This document shows positions 23,371-36,908 of a stretch of DNA of 64,000 nt, piece by piece. The position numbers were made by a program, and so were the translations under genes. The stretch comes from Prunella strophiata (lineage: Eukaryota; Chordata; Aves; Passeriformes; Prunellidae). Numbering within the stretch: position 1 is the stretch's first letter; each line of letters opens with the position of its first letter. The notes beneath the pieces were generated by a model, which saw nothing but the letters and a program-made list of their open reading frames with translations, searched no databases and was not told the origin of the DNA. The stretch spans positions 44,945,490 to 45,009,489 of the forward strand of contig JAZBQD010000014.1 in NCBI GenBank assembly GCA_036583965.1, read 5' to 3'.

Positions 23371-26104
23371 AAATAAAATGAACACGGACTGTGAAATGAT
23401 TAATTTTTTATCCTGGAGTCAATTACACATAGGATAACTTCAATTCTCTGAAATTACATTTAATGTCATAATGCACTCTAACAAAGGAGCTGGTGGGAGT
23501 ACTAAAACAGTATTGCATATGAAAAATTGGTTAAATGTGCACTTCACCATTGAAAACCTCAACAAAACATTGGTTATCTTTTGAATTTATAATTTATAAC
23601 AGTGCTTAGTGGGTGCAATTTCTTTACTAATCTCAAAGTACTAAATAAGGATAAAAGATTCAAGGTCAAATGTGGCAAATACACAACAGTAGTGAGAAAC
23701 CTGGGTTCCCAGACTCTCTAGTTAATGCTCAGTGTACTGAATCATGGGAGTCCCATGGCACAGGAAAAGAATTTGGTATGACTTCTGATTAGTGACTGCT
23801 GACCAGAACAGATCAAGAAGGTTGAGACATGCATAATGTCTTCTTCATTACCCGCACAAATCTTCAAAAATATGGTTCTAACAGGGTAGGCATCAAGTCT
23901 GACTGTTAGACAAACACAGAAGTGCTGTTGTGAAGTGTTAATGCCAATAGTCATCATACTCTATCTAAATATTCACTAGATGTCTCCAGAAGTCTGAGAA
24001 TACTGACCATGCTGAAGTGTCCTATAATTGATATAATTAATGATCAGCCCTTCCTCCCTCTATAAAACTGTCTCAGGAGGTCTTATTTAACATAACTCAT
24101 TGAATGAACACACAGAGAAATTATCTACTTGAGACAACTAGGTGGGAGAATCTAAGTGTAGGAGAATAAATGTGTCAGAACAATAATGAGAAAAAACAGT
24201 ATTAACCAGATTTTTGCAATGTAATTTTTCAGTTAGCTTGATTGTGGGCCTCTAATGCTTTATCTAGGGCTGCTAGAATGGGCTGAAGAACAGATAAACA
24301 AGAAGACAGTTTTGACTGCACTCACTTAGACGTGTATTTGGATTAGCAGTTAAATTCCTTCACCCCAGCATGAAAAAGAGTAAAGCTGGTTGGAAGAATG
24401 ATCATTTGGGAAATGCTTGATAGGTCATATTCAGCATTTCCCAGAAATCACCCACTTCATGAAAATCAACTACTTGATGGAAAACATTTCTTCAGTTTTG
24501 CAGATTTTACCTAGCTCTTGAAAAGCAGAGACTTTGTGTTCTACCACTGATCCTATGAGTGGAATTTATATGTCAATGTTCATGATGTTCATGGCTAAGT
24601 TTTGCTGACCACCAGACTTTGAATTTGAACACCCTGTCATACCAGCTACTGTGTAGGCTGATATCAAATGAAATAGTAATGTTTACAAAAGACAACTGAC
24701 ACTTGCTGCCAGTATCTGAACTTTGTGAAATGACATTGCTGGACATTGAAGAGTGCCTGTGGGAAAAGAACTATGTATTAATCAACTCTATTGGACAGGT
24801 CAAAACTATTGCTATGATATGTAATTGGGAGGCCGAATTCATTCAGTTAGCAACACAGATTCATAGTAATTTCAAGTAAAGGAAAGAAAAAAACAAGAGA
24901 CAACCATGGCAGAGCTTTTTTTGAAAAAAAGTCAAGTATAAACACAAGAGAGATGAATGTATTATAAATACAGAAAGTGTCATCCTTAATTAGAAGACTT
25001 TCTTTTCAAGCTCATTCCATATGGCCACCTTTTAACTGAAACACAGTGAGGTAACTAAATTATTAATAGCTATCATATTTTACAGACACAATGGATACCT
25101 ATCAATGGGTAATCATGCAAGGTTTTTGTTCACTCTAGAAGTGCATGCTGCATACCTTTTTTATGGTTCCTATATCTTTTATACTATTCTACATTCTGAT
25201 TTTTTTGTCATATCTGATTTTGCCATTTCACATTTCTTTTTTCATTACTGAACACCCAAAATTAGGGGTATTTGTACAAACTAAGGTTCAGATACCAGTA
25301 TATGTACAGTAGTCAATGAATATTTAAGCTTCTATAAATTATGCCATTGCTTTAATTGTTCTTGTTGAAAGATAAAACACATGAAATGCCAACCTCTCTT
25401 TGAACTGAAAGGTGTTTGTTTCAAGAGACCTCAAACTACCCAAGATTCCAATCCACTTCAGCTCCCTTATCTCCTAGTTTGGTGTGATTTATGGCAAGCA
25501 CATTCCCACACTAGAAATGATTCATCCCTTGCTACATGCCACTAATCAGTGAGATTCTGCTGATTCTATATTGACCCTGAATGCACTTTAGTCAAGTATC
25601 AACTCTCTAGAGTCACAACTTTTTCTTAAGCAGCTCATGGGGTTTATAAGGGAAGGTTTGAAGAAAGTTCCAGGGAAGTTCAACCATCATATTAAACAGC
25701 TAGCAACCAAATGAGCATGAGTGCCACTGACTGAAAATCACTCTGTGAAAATAATAAGTCAGTTGCCATCTACCGTCATGTAAGTGGTGTAGAGACACGA
25801 AGGGCACAGAGAAACTGTTTGACTGATGACCCAGACTCTGGGTGGGAAAAATAATAGTGAAAAGTTTTCAGGAACTTTGCTTACTTAAGCCTTGGTTTTC
25901 TTGTCTTTTTAGAAGTGATTACAAATATTCAAATTATACAGCAGAATTATTTTTTTTCTGTGCCTAAATACCTGTAAAATGCCCAATAAGAGCTTTTTTG
26001 CCTTAATGATTTATCTGATTTAGTACCACCATTAGAGCAATAAAAATTATAACCTTAAGGAACCAGAAATTGTTTTGGACTTTGTAATTGTTGATAACAA
26101 AGGG

Positions 26105-26476
26105 ATGTTTTAGGTACTGCTGAACAGTGCTCACACAGCATCAAGGTATTTTTGCCTTCTCACACTGCTGACCCCAAGTGAACATAAAGCTGGGGAAGAA
26201 GGAAAAAGGGGACATGTTTGGAGTCACTAAATTTGTCTTCCTAAGTAACTGTAATTTATGATGAAACCCTGTTTGCCCAGAAATGGCTAAACATCATCCT
26301 GCTGATAAGAAATAGTAAATTAATAACTTATTTTACTTGTACTTTGCCTATTAAACCGCCTTTGTGTCAACCCATGAGTTGTCACAGTTTTACACTTCTG
26401 ATTCTCTCCCCTCCCAGCTGGGGAAAATGGGTGAGAACTCCTGTGGTGCTTAGCTACACACTGGGGTTAACCCACA
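26105..26476 (+). mobile_element. LTR of an avian endogenous retrovirus, second family
   Basis: The block from 'gaacagtgctcacacagcat' to 'ggggttaacccaca' matches a common bird retroviral LTR as I recall it. It has a U3 purine-rich 'ctggggaagaaggaaaaagggg' segment (about 26190-26210) and 'ggagtcactaaatttgtcttcc' (26220 region). An ATTAAA polyadenylation signal follows at 26350-26355, then 'tcaacccatgagtt', the TTCTCTCCCC...CAGCTG word at 26402-26420 and the terminal 'tggggttaaccca'. Orientation is plus. Upstream U3 sequence is missing or too diverged to see, so the left boundary is approximate. No internal retroviral genes adjoin it. CpG sites expected in the family are mostly decayed to TG or CA, so the copy is old. 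Confidence 0.78.
26350..26355 (+). promoter_or_regulatory. ATTAAA polyadenylation signal in the LTR
   Basis: The hexamer lies in 'gcctattaaaccgcc', the position at which this LTR family carries its polyadenylation signal. It would end transcripts entering from the left. Activity today is unknown. Confidence 0.55.
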
Positions 26477-27974
26477 AGAAATAAGCTCCATATATTATTC
26501 CCTTCCAGAAGGTGGATTTTTTCAGCTCATTGCTGAGTAACAAATATTAAATTTGTCAAATTTCTCAAGTTGATGGTTTGTGAATGCCTTGTTATGAGAC
26601 CATCATCACAGAGTTGTGGGCAAGATACTGTCAATGTCTGTGTGTTTTTAAAATGTTTAATTAATTTTTAAAGTCTGGGGATAAACTGTTTTTGCTTTGG
26701 TGTTTTACAAATGAAATGAAAGTACATTAGTAAATTTCATTTAACAACATGACTTCTGATGAGACACAACCAATTTTTGTTTAATAATGAGCTGGTGCTG
26801 TTCTTTTAAACAGTTCTAGTTTACTGAAAAGCTAAAATTCAGAAAATTAATTTCAAGTTGTTAAAATATGCGCAAATCAGAATTTGAAAACTTTCTGTCC
26901 TGTCTTCCAAGCTAATGGCTACTATTAGTGTTAAAATCATATTTAATAGGACAAAGAAGATATCTTTAGTCTTTTCACTGCGCTAAAAGGGCAAACTGTT
27001 ATTTCAAATAAAACTTATTTTTTTGAGATGTCACTATTCCTTACATATTTAGTAAGTATTTTTGAATGATTTCTTATTGTAAATCAACAGTTCTCACTGT
27101 TCTAGGGAGACTATTCTTCTTGGTTTTTGCCAGAGTTTCTGATAAATTCCACAAAGATTCTGTTCATGCTGGCAGAGACAGTTACAGATAAAAGACTGCC
27201 CATGTTGCTTGTGAATCAGTGGATAGGCTGATTTCTTCACTACACTAATTAGTTTTGTGTAATTTGGCATATTGCTTCCTGAAATAATGATTTAATCTAA
27301 TTAAGATTTTTTTTCAAGATACCTTTTAAATGAATTAATTAAGGACTTTATCTCCAAAGCCCAGAAATTATTATCATTGAGAATAATGCTGGCACCTTAC
27401 TTGAGAATATAATTTTATTTTTCCCTGTAAACTGACTCTGCTTCTAATCTATGCATAGCTAAGTGATTAGGTGAAAAATATCTCTTGATTTCCCACCTTC
27501 CTGGTAATCCCTTCAAGGCAAGGTTTGCAGCCCAACTACTTGTGGAAATGGGGCATAGTCCTCCCTGTCTTATTAGGATATCTAGTGTATACTAATGATA
27601 TCCATATGCAAATGAGAGAATTAATGATTATATGACATTAATGGATAAAATCATTGTTGTAGGGAAAAAAAAAAAAGAGTAATTACTTTTTCTAATCTAT
27701 AATGATGCGTTATTAACTGGGCTAGACTGGGCATTTTTGTTGTGGTTTTCTTAATTTATTTATTTTCCAGTAGACTCATGATGTGGTTTGCAACGATGAA
27801 ATAATATTTCATAACCTGGATGTATAATCTGTCAGGCATAAGTCTTTTCTGCCTATTAAAGGGAAACTCACTGGCAGAATGAAGAATGATACCTTGCTGG
27901 ACTCAGTGGACAATATGTATTTAGAAACTACTACCTGTTGCTCAAAAAGCCTTTCACTGATATGACAATGGTCA

Positions 27975-28007
27975 GATTCATCTGGCTGGATGATTCATCT
28001 GACTGGA
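27975..28007. repeat. 17-bp imperfect tandem duplication
   Basis: gattcatctggctggat (27975-27991) is followed at once by gattcatctgactgga (27992-28007), with one mismatch. This is a small local duplication without further copies. Confidence 0.85.
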
Positions 28008-30961
28008 GAAGAGTTAATGGTTTTTAAAAATTATTATATGAGGTGTAAAGTCTCTCTTACTTAGATACTTGGTCACAGGTGAAAGTTGAATGTACCTGCC
28101 TGTATACAAAGAGTGTATTCCAGATCTAAACCTCAACAGATTCAATGGAGGAAAAAATTACTTTTGACAAACTTAGAATTATGATAAGGAATTGAAGAAG
28201 AATTCACTTTAGAAGTTTAGACTGTTTTTTTTTTTTAGCCAGGAAACTGAAGAGGTTAATTCTCTTAAGCAAAAGGACTACTTCAGTAAATTAAGGAAGA
28301 TATACTCTATTTCAAAAAAAGAATTTCAGGTTTAATTGATTATTGCAGGATCCTTGAATTAAAGATATATGAAAAGAGGAAATGTTATCGGTGATACTTC
28401 TAACACTGGCTGTAGAATCCCTCTGTAAAGGAGAAAGCTGTCTCATGTGAGTCAATTCAGGAGATGCAGGGATTGTGTTCCCCAGAGGAGACTCAAGATG
28501 AGTTTCAGAATGAGTAGGAAAACTGAACACTTGTGGTATCTGTAAACTCTGAGTTTCTGTACTTACATTGGTGGCACCAAAGTGTTTGTAACAGAACAAG
28601 TGAATGACAACAGTGGATGCCCCTGGAGATGCAGATGAAAATCAGGGCACAATTTCCATTGATGATTATCCTGTTTGCTTTGACCAGAACTGTAGGAGGG
28701 CCCAATTACAGACTTACAGTCTGCAACACTGTTCCATTTTACAATGTCATGTTCAATTGCAGTAAGTATGAGGTCTAGTAATGTTAAAATCTACTGAGAA
28801 TTTATTAATCTAAATGGTGAAACTATCTCTGAGTTAGACAATAAATTTGTATTGTGACTATCCTGATGTGAGGACTGGGATTCATCTCTAAAATTATTGT
28901 AGAATTCTCTCTTCAAAGCGTACTATTAGTTGCCTTTTTCAGTAATTTTCAGTCATTACTCTGAAAGGCATAATTTGCATTTAGCTTTTTTCTGAGTATA
29001 TTTCTAAATATTCACTCTAAATTTAGTTTTAGAAAGGATATTTTTACAGATGAAGTTAAGTCTCTGAGCCAACGATTAAACTTTAAAAATATATGAAGAT
29101 TAATAAATAGGAAAATAAATACCTTTATTAACATAACTATATAATCATTAAGAGATTTTTAGATTTGACCCTGATAGTAGGATATATTCCAGTCATAGCC
29201 AAAATTAATTAGTAAATTTTGTTGGAACTAATTTACAGCAATAAATGATAAACTGGTTTCTGGAAAATTGCTGACACCAAAAGCATCTAGTTAAGTACAG
29301 TGGAGCAACACTGACTCAGAATCTGAGCTGCTACATTAGTGTAATGAACATAGAGTGGCATGAGAGTAAAACCAGAGAAAAGATACTTTAATCAAGCAGA
29401 AAATTGAAAAACACCCTTTACACACCGAATCACACTGCCAGTTCATTCTTGAGTATGTGCTCTGCTTAATGTTCACTCACAGATTTTTTAGTACTGCACT
29501 CTCAGCCTAAAGATGGTTTTGTTAGGGAGAATGAAGTGCAGTCATTGCAAAAATATGCCAAGTTATTAATCCCTTTATTATTCCTACCAAATTTATATAA
29601 TAAAGCTTACTTTCCTGATAAATAAAAGTGATTAGAATCCCACATATCTCTGCTGAAAGCCATGTCTAGTATCTAGCTCTGATGAAAATGAACAACAAAA
29701 AACCTCAAAGACCATTGACTGCCACTGGAACTGTCTTCCCTAATCCAAAATTTTCAGCACAAACCACAGAAAACTCGCTGTATGAGAAGTACAATGCAGA
29801 AGGACAGAAACCTCCAGAATTTTCTTTCCCATACCTCATTGACCCTAATTTCCTGGGTATGATTACACATTCCCTTTCTATTGGATGTGTGAGCCTCTGT
29901 ATATTCCTGGATCATCCCCCCCCAGCAGCATATTTCTTGTCTTTGTTACAACCATTTTCTGAAAGGTACCTGAAGAAAAAAATTTATTTCAGTCTCAAGC
30001 AGATTCAGAGATGTCACAGTGGGACCAGGCTGACCTGAAAGGTAAGACCTGGGACTGCAGCCCTGTGCCTGCACAAAGTCCTTTGTGATCAACATGGTGT
30101 TTGTATATTTGAAGTCTCTTGGACCTGATTGGGAATGCAGAAAGACTTGGAGGTTTACTTCCATATACCATACTGTGGGTTTAATCACTGAAAAATAAGC
30201 TGAAAACTTTCAGTATAGTACCTAGTAGACGCTTCTGTTTACAGTGAGCAGTAGCCAAATTGTCCTCAGGAAAAATCTACTGCTGAAATTTTAGTATTGG
30301 ATCTATCCTTTTTATCACACAAATCTGCCCACATATTTGAATAAATTGATTTTCCTGCTGCTGGCTGCCTTTGCTAAAGATTTATGGTAGCTGCTTGTCA
30401 GTGGAAATAATTGTTTTAAATTAACTTTGGAGTTTGTTTTCAAATCAGCAAATAGGGAAAATTAATCTGCAGAAAACATACATCTGCTATAGATCAGTTG
30501 ATTCTACCTCATTTTTAGTCCCTCATCTAAAGAGACCCAATCAAAGTATTCAACTAAATTTCCATGGTTACCAGGCCTGTCAGAAGACATTCATACACTT
30601 TCATATTAACAGATACCTGAATTTCAGGGAATATATTCTGAAGATCTTCATGAAAAACTAATTTCAGAAAGCATATTTAATGAGAAAATGTCTATAGCTT
30701 TTCTTGATTACAAGCTGATTTTTATAAATAAGCCATGGAAACAGTTGCTTTCAATTTTGGTTTTGTTTCATACTTACTTAATGAAAAGATATGTTATTAA
30801 TTTTATATGTTGTTAATGGTACTCAATCACTTTTTCTTGATTTACTTTGAAATGTGACAGTTTTTTGGTAGTTTTGTAGGGAATTTGGAAACTGCTTTGA
30901 TATTTTGTAAACACTGCTAATCATATAAGTTTCTTTCACAGGTACATATTTTTAAAAAATG

Positions 30962-30981
30962 GAAATCTAAATTTAGATTTC
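30962..30981. repeat. 20-bp perfect palindrome
   Basis: GAAATCTAAATTTAGATTTC is its own reverse complement, with no loop. It sits in AT-rich DNA where short palindromes arise by chance, though 10-bp arms are longer than usual. Confidence 0.95.
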
Positions 30982-31771
30982 TAATCTCCATATAAACACT
31001 TAAATATTTATTCAATGACTCCATATTAAGATCTGATTCCTGAAAAGCTTAAAGTACAGCTTATCAGTGCTTTGCCTGCTTCATATCATTCTCCCACTCA
31101 TTCAAGGAAGTCCAAAATCCTGCAAGTACTTTTCTGAGGAGGAAAATAGATACCTTGATTGCTGGAAATAATAAAATGTAACCATTTCTTATATTTTATA
31201 CTTCTGGCTAAATGTCTTGGATGTACAAAACCAATAATCCTCTTATTTAGCATAAGATACTTTTATTCAAGTCATATCTGAGAAAAAAAAAATCAAGCAA
31301 AGGATGTACATGCTGAGCAATTGTCAGTCTGCTAACTTTGTAACCTCTGTTTTCAGGAAGGTCTGATTGTTTGGGAAATGGCACTTGTATAAAGCTGTTT
31401 TGTTTCCTATATAGTTGTTGGCACATTTTTAATACATACCAGATTGTTATTTCCTTCATTATCACAAGTGTTCTCTTAATTTCTAGTGCCACTAAAAATT
31501 TCTCATAAGAATGAGCACAGAGATAATTAGCTGGGTTTGAGCCTATATGCTGTATCAAATGAACCAAATTGTGAAAAGAAGAAAAGACCAGGTTTTATAT
31601 CATCTGCATTTCAGGAACTTAAAACAAAATCTGAGTGCATAGATACCTTGGTAAGTTTCATAGGTAATATTTTTTGTTCTTGAGGTATGTATTTCAAATT
31701 TTATGTTTATTTTGAACTTCAAATGACACAAGGACTTTAAACATAATACTTTGACTTTAAACATGTTATCA

Positions 31772-31980
31772 AGGGGCAATGGGCACAGACTGAAACACAA
31801 AATGTTCCATTTCAACACAAAGAAACAGTGGCACAGGTTGCCCGGGAAGGCTGTAGAGTCTCCATTATTGGAGATATTGAAAAGACATCTGGACATGGTC
31901 CTGGGCAACCTGCTTTAAGTATCCCTACTTGAGTGATCTCCAAAGGTCCCTGCCAAACCCAGCTATTCTATGATTCTGTT
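31772..31980 (+). mobile_element. CR1 LINE 3' end, plus strand
   Basis: This is the last part of a CR1 element, ending at 31980 with the family terminus attctatgattctgtt. Before it lie the CR1 words 'aaggggcaatgggcacagactg', 'ggcacaggttgcccgg', 'ctggacatggtcctgggcaacctgctt' and 'gatctccaaaggtccctgcc'. About 40 bases are missing after 31835 and about 20 before 'gagtgatctcc', compared with the CR1 ends I remember. The terminus and 3' UTR wording differ from the 37309 copy, so it belongs to another CR1 subfamily. Confidence 0.92.
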
Positions 31981-32701
31981 ATAGAATGTCTTATAAATTT
32001 GTATCAAACATTGTAAGATTAGCATTAAGAAAAATTTCAACTACCTCAAGTTAAAAGTCATAAATATATTGATTCTAGTTACAAAGTAGACTGAATTTTA
32101 TCCATTTGGAATATTAATACAACAGTGCTTTCTTGTTAAGATATATGTCTGAGAGAACAGTTCATACATTGAAAGTATCTGTCTGTAAAAATAGTGGTGC
32201 TTTTGTGTGCATTAACAATGAATGTATGGACAGATACCAGTGTAGTATTGGATTAAATAAAAAAAGTCTATTTATCCATTACTGTCTATTAAAAATAAGC
32301 CAGGTTTTTCACTGTCTTCAAATATCTTTCAGGACTATCTACATTACATTTTATGTTGTGTCTAAATGCTGATAGAGTGTGGAGTTCTCTAAGATAATGA
32401 TCACATAGGTGAAAATCAAGGAAGAAGTATTTTTCTTGAGAGCTTATATTAAGGCATTATCAAGAGCAGAACTAGCTCAATGCTGCAGCACTAGCAGCCA
32501 GTGAGACTTTCCTTCCAGAGTTAAAAGGAACCTTTATAACCTCCTTTGATTACTGGAATTGAGGCAAACCTCATGGCTTTTTAATCTCTGAGAATTACGG
32601 GATTTTGTTCAGAGAGTTTGACTTTCTAAATTGCTTTTCAGAGGAAAGAATTGTGAATTGTGCTCATAGGAATGTGAAACTGAACTAATCCATAGTGCAG
32701 T

Positions 32702-32747
32702 AAACAAACAAGCAAACAAGTGGACAAGCAAGCAAGCAAACAAAACC
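32702..32747. repeat. (AAAC/AAGC)n simple repeat
   Basis: About eleven tetranucleotide units that alternate between AAAC and AAGC, with one interruption (aagtggac). This is an ordinary impure microsatellite. Confidence 0.85.
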
Positions 32748-33823
32748 CACCAAAAACTCCAAAACCCCAAACCTCTGAAAAACTGCAAATGTGGAAACAG
32801 AAAGGAAGAAAAGAAATGTTGTTGAATACAAACTTGACATCTTCCTGTAATGTGGCAGAGCATCATGGACAAATTGAGGTGATTGAATACCCAATTTCTG
32901 TGTCAGAATACCTTTAAACTAATAAATGACAAAGGCAGCAGCTGTTCCAGAGTAATGTATTTTCAGCAGACAGTCAATAACAGTATACCAAAACAGTTTA
33001 CCAAAACACAACAAAACTTTCTTTTTGTCACCAAAAGGCAAACCAAGCAGAGAAGGAGCTGAGAATTTGATTTTTCAATTTTATTGTAATTGTTTGTGTA
33101 CATGGGGGAAAAAGATCTTATACCATTGCTTTGTGATTTATGGAGCATGTCCTGTCCTTCCCTTAGATCTTTTGTGTACAAGGCCAATTGTGAATCAAGA
33201 GGGTGTCACAATTTTTAGAAGACCAACCAAGAAACAGAAAATTATGAGCTCTCCTGAAAGAAAGAGGAACCCTGAAAAGCCAAGCTGATATCTATGGTAT
33301 AGGACATTAAGTTGTTCAGAGGCCATGCCCAGGGCAAAAAGGCTTTACAAGTTCAGAATATAACCCTTTATACAAGCAGAACTATTTTCCTTTTATATTT
33401 CTTTGCTGGCGTCAGAAAAACTTCCTAAGATCAAAAATTTGTGTATCTGACTTTCCCAAGTTTGGTCTAGGTAAGCAAAGAGTGATCAGATGACAATGCC
33501 ACATATAATGCCTCATGTTTGCAGTTTTCCACTAGTGTGCTTGAAGATGATTGTTTTGGCCTTTTCTGTTATGAGATCCTGTCAGTGTGTACAGATTTAT
33601 TAGAGAGTGTACTGCTTCTTTCTCATATTCTGCTTTTCAAGTAGTCATAGAAAAAACCTTTCAGGGGTGACTCTGATTACTGAAAAATATCCCTTCCCTC
33701 TGCCCTTTACTTTAGTCAGGACTCAACATTGTCATGGGTGGGTGCCTTTGAACAACTTCTGGAGCTATATTTACATGGAGAATCAGAAATGGTCATAGTT
33801 TTGGGGGTCATCAACACACTGCT

Positions 33824-33872
33824 CAGAATGCAGATCTACAGAATGCAGATCTGTCTGTATCTGCATTCTGTA
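33824..33872. repeat. 15-bp tandem repeat plus inverted copy (hairpin)
   Basis: cagaatgcagatct occurs twice in tandem (33824-33838 and 33839-33853, period 15). The second copy faces an inverted one: TACAGAATGCAGAT at 33837-33850 pairs exactly with ATCTGCATTCTGTA at 33859-33872, across an 8-base spacer. One word is therefore present three times in 49 bases, twice direct and once inverted, as expected of template switching. Confidence 0.95.
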
Positions 33873-35290
33873 CCCATGTGTCCACAGCTTTCATCCTGGG
33901 ATTAAAATCTGTTTACATTTCCTGTTACAAGTGTTCAGGTGTGCTGTCCAAAATATGTCAAAGGGTCATAGGAAATTAAATGCAATGGTAACAATATAGT
34001 TGCAGTTAATTTCTTTAGGCATAATGTAAACTGTTCCCAGGGGTGATCTAGGTCCTCTTTAAAAGGTGCTGTTCAAGCATGTTGAAAGAAATTGGTTTCT
34101 ACCACAGACAGTTAAGATATAAATGGAAATAAGTAAATTTGCACTTTATAACTGTCAAGATTTGTAATGCTTTTCTAACACAAAATAAACATCATATAGA
34201 ACTAAAGCTAAATATAGCTATAGAACAGCTAAGAGTCACTAACCATACTTACAGCTGGGGTATTTCACAGGTGTTGTGGTTTTCAAGACTGGTCCTGACA
34301 GTTACCTTGTCAGTTATATTGAGAAGGACAGTTCATGGTTGTGAGACTTGATCTTCCCTTTAAATTTCACACTTCTTGAATACTAATACCTGCAGCTGAA
34401 ACCTTGTAATTACAAAGCCCTTTTCCTATTTTATAGTTCTTTAAGTGGTTAGTCTACATAAGTAATCAATCACAACTTCAATTCACTGTTCACATGGACA
34501 ATTAAAACATAAAGAAAGTGAAAGGAAGTGAAATTTAAATCAGTCCAATAAATATATTTTAAGTGGATTTAAATTCTGGTAGAAGTCTCTAAGGGTGAAT
34601 TTTTATGCTTCAATTAATTCACCCACTTCCATATAATCCAGAGCCAATTTTTGCATATAAAGTTGATAATAGTTAATGGGAATGGATATGCAAGCATATG
34701 TTCTCTTCCACATATAGATATCCAGTTTTCTTTACAGAATATGTGCTATGTACACACATACAAAAAAGATATATCAGTTTGTATGCATTCTTTTGTAATA
34801 CTGCAAGGCTTAATAACTTCTGAGATGGATATTTATGAATGCCAAATCAATAAAATATTTATTAAAAAAAGAAAAATTTAAATATAAGAACAACAGAGTT
34901 TAAACTCTGCCCCAAAGTACATTGTCAAATGGACATAGATCTGCTCACTGGAAGGGTACAAATGATGTTATACAAAACAGAAGAGTTGCTTCCATGTGAC
35001 CTGAGACACTATAAAGACTTAGACATGATTATAGTAAGCTTAGACAATTTTACCTGTGTTATCAACTGAAACAGGCAACTCTCAGATTTCATCTCACTCT
35101 AATGTAGACTATTGAATAAATCAATAGACTTTTGAAATACTTAGGCTATTTCATCAGCTAAAAGGAAGGCTGAGCATGTCTGCTCAGATGTTGATAGTTA
35201 TGATACCATGATGACTTTAGGATTATGGTGGAAATGCAGGATGATTAAGGCAAGTGACAATGTGCCACAGAAAATATTTACTCAGTATCC

Positions 35291-35338
35291 TTTGTTTTTT
35301 TTTGTTTTTTTTTTGGTTTTTGTTTGTTTTTTTTTTTT
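35291..35338. repeat. T-rich low-complexity tract
   Basis: About 48 bases made almost only of T, with single G interruptions, ending in a T12 run before aattatt. Confidence 0.9.
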
Positions 35339-36908
35339 AATTATTAAATCAAGAAACATACCTTTGCTCTCCATTTGCTTGTCCAACATATTATGGTGGG
35401 TCATCATTTCTGCCATTCATTTATTTCTGTGTCCTCACAAAAGTTATTCCTTGTATATATTTCTTTGCACAAAAATTCTGTCCAACAAACATAAAACTGA
35501 AGAATCTTCCAGATGTTTTAAATAGCCACATTTATTGCCTGATAAAAAATCATCTCAAATGAGCTAGTGCAGTGGTAGCTTCATCCTTCTTGCTTCTTTC
35601 TTTGACAGGTAATATGCTCTTTTTTAGTGTCTTTCAGAAAGAAGTCACTTGCTGTTCTCACTGAGAAGGGTCCTTAGTCCTCATTTAATTCTTAAACTCG
35701 ATGATTGTTTACAGCATGTATTAGTCCACCTCCTGTGAATGCTCTTCCTTCAAGGAATACAGAATAACTGGTTCTTTGTGATGTACAGTGCTGGTTGACT
35801 TTTTAGTCTGATCACTTCTATAACTCTGGATTAATAGCTTGGCCCAATGTTCACAGGAAGCACCTTGACACTGAAGCAATGTACATACTAAATTCGATGT
35901 ATTAGCTTCTTACCTCTGTGCTTTTATCAACTAGGGAGAGATAAATGAGACTTTCTAACTGATTCCTTTACTTTGAAATGCAACTGACATTCAATACTCA
36001 CTTTGTAGCTTCTATTTTTTTGTCAGATATCAGCCTTGGCCCACCTTCTTCCCACTGTTGAGTGATCCTCACCCTGATCAGCCTCTTGCCTGGTGGGTTT
36101 TAACACTGAGGCTGTGTGATCTTCACACTTCTGACACACGTGCTTCAGCTGGGCTGAACTGATGCTAACTGTTATTTTTACATCTTTACTCAGAATTCCT
36201 TTCTTCTTCTATAAACTCTGTATAACCTCTCTACATTTGTTACAGGTTCAGAGATGAGGCTGACCACTGATGAAAACCTTCCTCATTTCAATGTGGAAAT
36301 TCAGTGAAAATAGTAAGATCACTCAGGACCAGCTCTTCTAATAGCATCAGAGTGTAGCTCCAGGGAAAAAGAGATGTATAGCTTTTCCTTTGGATTAAGA
36401 GAAAGAAATGCAAAGAGAAAGACCACTTTTAAAGAAGATGGGAATCTGTTTGCTTCATTTTAGTGATTTTTTTTTCCTGGTTTTATGTGCTGCAAAATGA
36501 CAAGGATGTAATGCAAAGAGAGTTCTCTCAGTGGAAAGCTTGATGAATAAACAATGTTAGGATGTTTAAATATAATGACAGAATCTCAATATGAGCAGAA
36601 TATGAGATTCTTTTCAAAGAGCTGTTTGAGGCAGAGTGTACTGATGGCTTATTAAAATTATTTGGGGAATAAAAATACATGTTTGAATTCATTGAGATTT
36701 GGAATTCATATTACCTAAAACTGGAGTTTTTAAAGAAGAAGGATAAAATGCCAAAATCTATTGAATTTCAATGGGATTTATTCACTTGACCTCTTTTGGA
36801 ATCAGATATTTTTGAAAATCACAAACATTTTTAAAAAGGCATCAGAATTTGGGTTTTTAATGAAAACTTCCTCTGTTTCCAATTATTTCAACACTACTGA
36901 AGTGCTGT

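Larger units (their letters stand above)
22064..26104. other. Unique AT-rich non-coding sequence
   Basis: No gene is visible. From 24000 to 26100 I find no long open frame at all. Simple tracts are a pyrimidine run at 22625-22667, A-rich stretches near 22870 and 22953, and (AG)6 at 23359-23370. Confidence 0.6.
26477..31771. other. Unique AT-rich non-coding sequence
   Basis: I recognise no gene. The longest frame, 118 codons at 29682-30038 (plus), lacks any domain I know and ends in unrelated sequence. Local structures are a 17-bp imperfect duplication at 27975-28007 and a 20-bp perfect palindrome at 30962-30981. Confidence 0.6.

Noticed and set aside
27606..27613. Octamer ATGCAAAT (also at 12095-12102)
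   Set aside because: An 8-base word is expected by chance about this often in 64 kb of AT-rich DNA, and no promoter lies nearby.
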